NCBI GenBank assembly: GCA_958405565.1
Contig: CATYEN010000035.1
Coordinates: forward strand, 1 to 23,769
Direction: 5' to 3'
DNA from: an uncultured Collinsella sp.
Lineage (GTDB): Bacteria > Actinomycetota > Coriobacteriia > Coriobacteriales > Coriobacteriaceae
DNA length: 23,769 bases
Shown here: positions 21,665 through 23,769 of the stretch, one piece after another
How positions within the stretch are numbered: position 1 is the stretch's first letter
Layout: each line of letters opens with the position of its first letter
Program-made: the position numbers and the translations under genes
The notes under the pieces: model-generated
Seen by the model: only the letters and a program-made list of their open reading frames with translations
Databases searched by the model: none
Told to the model about the DNA's origin: nothing

Positions 21665-22750
21665 ATGGGTCTGATTCAAAAGAAGGACGAGAAGGACGAG
21701 ATCGACGGTATCCAGATCATCGAGCGCGGCGAAGGCCCCGACGGTGACGAGGAAGAGAAGATCGACTTGGTCGCCGGTACGTCTGCCGAGCATATTGCCG
21801 CCGGCACGACCGCCGAGGAAGAGGACGCCCGCCTGGAGGCTCAGATCGCCGCGGACGCTGCCGACGAGAACCTTATGCCTGAGGAGCAGGACGAGGACGA
21901 CGACTCCGACGCGGACGACCGCGCATCCAAGCACAAGAAGACGATGATCGCCGCCTTCGTGGTTGCAGTCGTGATCGCTGCGGTGGTCGGCTTCTTTATT
22001 GGCAATGGCGGCTTTGGCGGCAAGGGTGTCGGCTCGGCTACCCTCACCGAGGACCAGCTCGATTCGACCGTGGCGAGCTATAGCTACAACGGCAAGAAGA
22101 GCGATATCACCGCGCGCGAGGCCATCGAGAGCCAGTACAGCCTCGACACAGTCAAGGATAACGATGGCAACTACACCGCTCCTTCCGCCGACGTCATCCT
22201 GTCCTACGTGCGCAACAAGATCCTGCTCGACGCTGCCGAGGACGAGGGCATTACGGTCTCTTCCAAGGAGATGAAGCAGTACGCCGAGGATTCCATCGGT
22301 ACCTCCGACTACAAGACCATGGCCACGCAGTATGGCGTGTCCAAGGATCAGGCCAAGCAGATCGTCCGCCAGTCCGCGACGCTGCAGAAGCTCTACAAGA
22401 AGAAGGTGGGCGACACCTCCGCGAGCATGCCGACCGCTCCGACCGAGCCTGCCGACGGCAACGAGGAGACCGCGAGCAAGGATTATGCCGACTACATCAT
22501 CAACCTTGCCGGCGACGAGTGGGATAGCTCGAAGGGCACCTGGAAGGACGAGGACAGCACCTATGCCAAGGCCTTCGCCGACGATGCCTTTACCGCCGAT
22601 AGCGCCACCTACAAGCAGGCCATGACCGCCTTCTACACCGCCTATCAGCAGTATTCCTCCCAGGCTTCGAGCGCCAGCTCCAAGTGGACCGAGTACGCCA
22701 ACGGCCTGTACGGCAAGGCCAACATCAGCATCTACGGCCTGTTTGCGTAA
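21665..22750 (+). CDS. Membrane-anchored SurA/PrsA N-domain-like protein
   Basis: 361 residues. An acidic cytoplasmic part (about 1-90, rich in Glu/Asp) is followed by one membrane helix at about 94-112 (MIAAFVVAVVIAAVVGFFIG) and an outer domain. The outer segment from about 175 (SADVILSYVRNKILLDAAEDEGITVSSKEMKQYAEDSI, then YGVSKDQAKQIVRQSATLQKLYKKKV) has the helix pattern of the N-terminal chaperone domain of SurA/PrsA. No rotamase domain is visible; the C-terminal third is a Ser/Ala/Tyr-rich helical stretch. A role in folding exported proteins is inferred from resemblance only. AAGGAG precedes the ATG. It is a single gene with its own terminator. Confidence 0.8.
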   Translation: MGLIQKKDEKDEIDGIQIIERGEGPDGDEEEKIDLVAGTSAEHIAAGTTAEEEDARLEAQIAADAADENLMPEEQDEDDDSDADDRASKHKKTMIAAFVVAVVIAAVVGFFIGNGGFGGKGVGSATLTEDQLDSTVASYSYNGKKSDITAREAIESQYSLDTVKDNDGNYTAPSADVILSYVRNKILLDAAEDEGITVSSKEMKQYAEDSIGTSDYKTMATQYGVSKDQAKQIVRQSATLQKLYKKKVGDTSASMPTAPTEPADGNEETASKDYADYIINLAGDEWDSSKGTWKDEDSTYAKAFADDAFTADSATYKQAMTAFYTAYQQYSSQASSASSKWTEYANGLYGKANISIYGLFA

Positions 22751-22792
22751 AGGTTTGCCTGAGCTGCTGAGCGCGTAGCCAAGCTACCTGAT

Positions 22793-22832
22793 AAAGCCCG
22801 CCAGAACGGATATTCGTTCTAGCGGGCTTTTT
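22793..22832. terminator. Strong rho-independent terminator
   Basis: AAAGCCCGC (22793-22801) pairs with GCGGGCTTT (22822-22830). One mismatch follows, then AGAACG/CGTTCT around a six-base loop. A T-run ends the stem on the right. The A-run on the left lets it also stop the leftward HTH transcript. Confidence 0.93.
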
Positions 22833-22866
22833 GCATTGAGGGTACCGGTGGCTTGCTAATTGAGAA

Positions 22867-23103
22867 TTACTCTTTAAGCCCAAAGAGGCTATCGGCTTCA
22901 TCGTCAGGTATATATTCCAGTACATCGCCCGGTTGGCAGTCGAGAGCTCGGCATATTGCGTCTAGAGTTGAAAAACGCACGGCAGAAACCTTGCCCGTCT
23001 TGATGCGCGACATATTGACCTGGGAGATACCCACGCGTTCTGCAAGTTCCTTGGATGAGATCTTGCGTTCGGCGAGCATGCGATCGAGTCGCAGAACAAT
23101 CAT
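22867..23103 (-). CDS. Xre-family helix-turn-helix regulator
   Basis: 78 residues, a single HTH_3/Cro-CI-type domain: RLDRMLAERKISSKELAERVGISQVNMSRIKTGKVSAVRFSTLDAICRALDCQPGDVLEYIP. The recognition helix is SQVNMSRIK. This short form is the one usually paired with DUF2975 membrane proteins. The ATG is preceded by AGGGGG, and the upstream DUF2975 gene stops eight bases before it, so the two are cotranscribed. It probably regulates its own operon. Confidence 0.9.
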   Translation of the reverse strand: MIVLRLDRMLAERKISSKELAERVGISQVNMSRIKTGKVSAVRFSTLDAICRALDCQPGDVLEYIPDDEADSLFGLKE

Positions 23104-23111
23104 GAATCCCC

Positions 23112-23750
23112 CTAGAGCAGCTCGTCATCTTGTTTTTGCAGGATACACCCATAGCGGAAAACGATGGCGACTAGGCTTATGATCAGACCTGCAAAGAGCA
23201 TGGAAGGTTCGAATAGCTGTCCAGCGAAGGCATCTGTAAAGCACCCGCCAAATCCGGCAAGAATCAATCCCGTGACCATGGCACCAAAAGGTTTCACGAC
23301 GGCACCACCAATAAAGAACAGGTGTCCTGCTTGACGGAGGATGCAGATGCATTCAAGTTCAAAGGGCCTGCCTGTCTTTTCGATACTGGAGAAAAGACTA
23401 CAAACGCTTAGTGCGATAGCAAACGCGAGGCAAGCCATCAAGAGACTGCCTATGGCCGTGTGGCCATCGCCTGCAACGAGCATAAGCGGGGACTGCGCAT
23501 CGGAGCCGACGAGAGCGAGGCACGGCCCTTCGCCGCTCTTGAGATCTATGGATTGAAGGTGCATTCCCTGGAAAAAACTAGGCCTTATAACCAGAAGATA
23601 GATTGCCGCGACCGCAAAGACCCCCAGAGCAATCAGCGCGGCAATGCCGGCTGAGACCCATTTGCACATACGTGCGAGTTTCTTCAGCTCGGTTATTGTC
23701 TGTTCACGATTGATGACTTCATTCGATTCATATTTGTTGCTGCGAATCAT
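23112..23750 (-). CDS. DUF2975-type membrane protein
   Basis: 212 residues from ATG at 23750, just after GGAGG; an ATG at 23765 is possible but its upstream sequence is outside the window. About four membrane helices: near 30-55 (WVSAGIAALIALGVFAVAAIYLLVI), 100-120 (SLLMACLAFAIALSVCSLF), a pair around 145-170 and 180-200 (MLFAGLIISLVAIVF). Between the first two is an exposed loop. RPFELECICILRQAGHLFFIGG in the middle matches the typical DUF2975 feature of a F/Y-x-x-x-x-x-x-x-L-R stretch after the second helix. It is coupled to the HTH gene, a common pair of unknown role. The region is visibly less GC-rich than the rest. Confidence 0.83.
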   Translation of the reverse strand: MIRSNKYESNEVINREQTITELKKLARMCKWVSAGIAALIALGVFAVAAIYLLVIRPSFFQGMHLQSIDLKSGEGPCLALVGSDAQSPLMLVAGDGHTAIGSLLMACLAFAIALSVCSLFSSIEKTGRPFELECICILRQAGHLFFIGGAVVKPFGAMVTGLILAGFGGCFTDAFAGQLFEPSMLFAGLIISLVAIVFRYGCILQKQDDELL

Positions 23751-23769
23751 GACTCCTCCAATCATTACT

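Noticed and set aside
1..23769. tRNA or rRNA genes
   Set aside because: Reading both strands by eye I found no T-arm/anticodon arrangement or rRNA-like stretch; a tRNAscan run would settle it.

Overview
The window looks like chromosome from a high-GC Gram-positive bacterium, most likely a gut Coriobacteriia member of the Collinsella type. This is inference from GC-rich codon use, Gram-positive gene order (tmk-holB-ricT; comF and long-form hpf close together), a lysine-tailed topoisomerase I and general protein flavour. No 16S gene or database search was available. Most genes lie on the + strand; the exceptions are a small gene at the left end, a zinc-ribbon membrane protein at 7700-8683, and an HTH/DUF2975 pair at the right end.

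Left part (1-7621): a copy of a 47-bp dispersed motif, a small unknown gene (-), a class I aminotransferase and an orphan STAS protein. Then comes a compact run tatA-tatC-hypA-hypB-topA, which joins twin-arginine export, nickel delivery for metalloenzymes and an archaeal-type topoisomerase I. A strong bidirectional terminator closes it. The zinc-ribbon/TM gene on the - strand is bracketed by two different perfect-stem palindromic elements (REP-like).

Middle (8909-17147): tmk-holB-ricT form a replication/RNA-metabolism operon in which ricT carries a long Arg-rich disordered tail. A hairpin that buries the Shine-Dalgarno of comF follows, then comF and a protein ending in a Vsr/DUF559-like nuclease-fold segment. 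The 732-bp interval after it holds two more copies of the 47-bp motif in inverted orientation, a GC-rich hairpin, the only consensus TATAAT promoter I noticed in the window, and about 320 nt of stem-rich sequence with no convincing coding signal. That sequence lies between comF and hpf, the place where raiA-motif structured RNAs are known in other Gram-positives, so it is my best candidate for a structured non-coding RNA. A family-3 solute-binding lipoprotein, tandem hairpins and hpf follow.

Right part (17166-23750): degV; an operon of a 3-hydroxyisobutyrate-dehydrogenase-type enzyme with an unusual 51-residue His/Cys-rich tail, a small membrane protein, a HEAT-like repeat protein and an NAD-type isocitrate dehydrogenase; then a membrane-anchored SurA-N-like protein with a clean terminator. 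The window ends in a leftward, visibly more AT-rich DUF2975/HTH pair.

Most worth following up: the comF-hpf structured RNA candidate, the 47-bp motif with the neighbouring nuclease-like protein, the metal-binding tail on the dehydrogenase, the SD-occluding hairpin before comF, and the two REP-like elements with a common TAGGGAC core.
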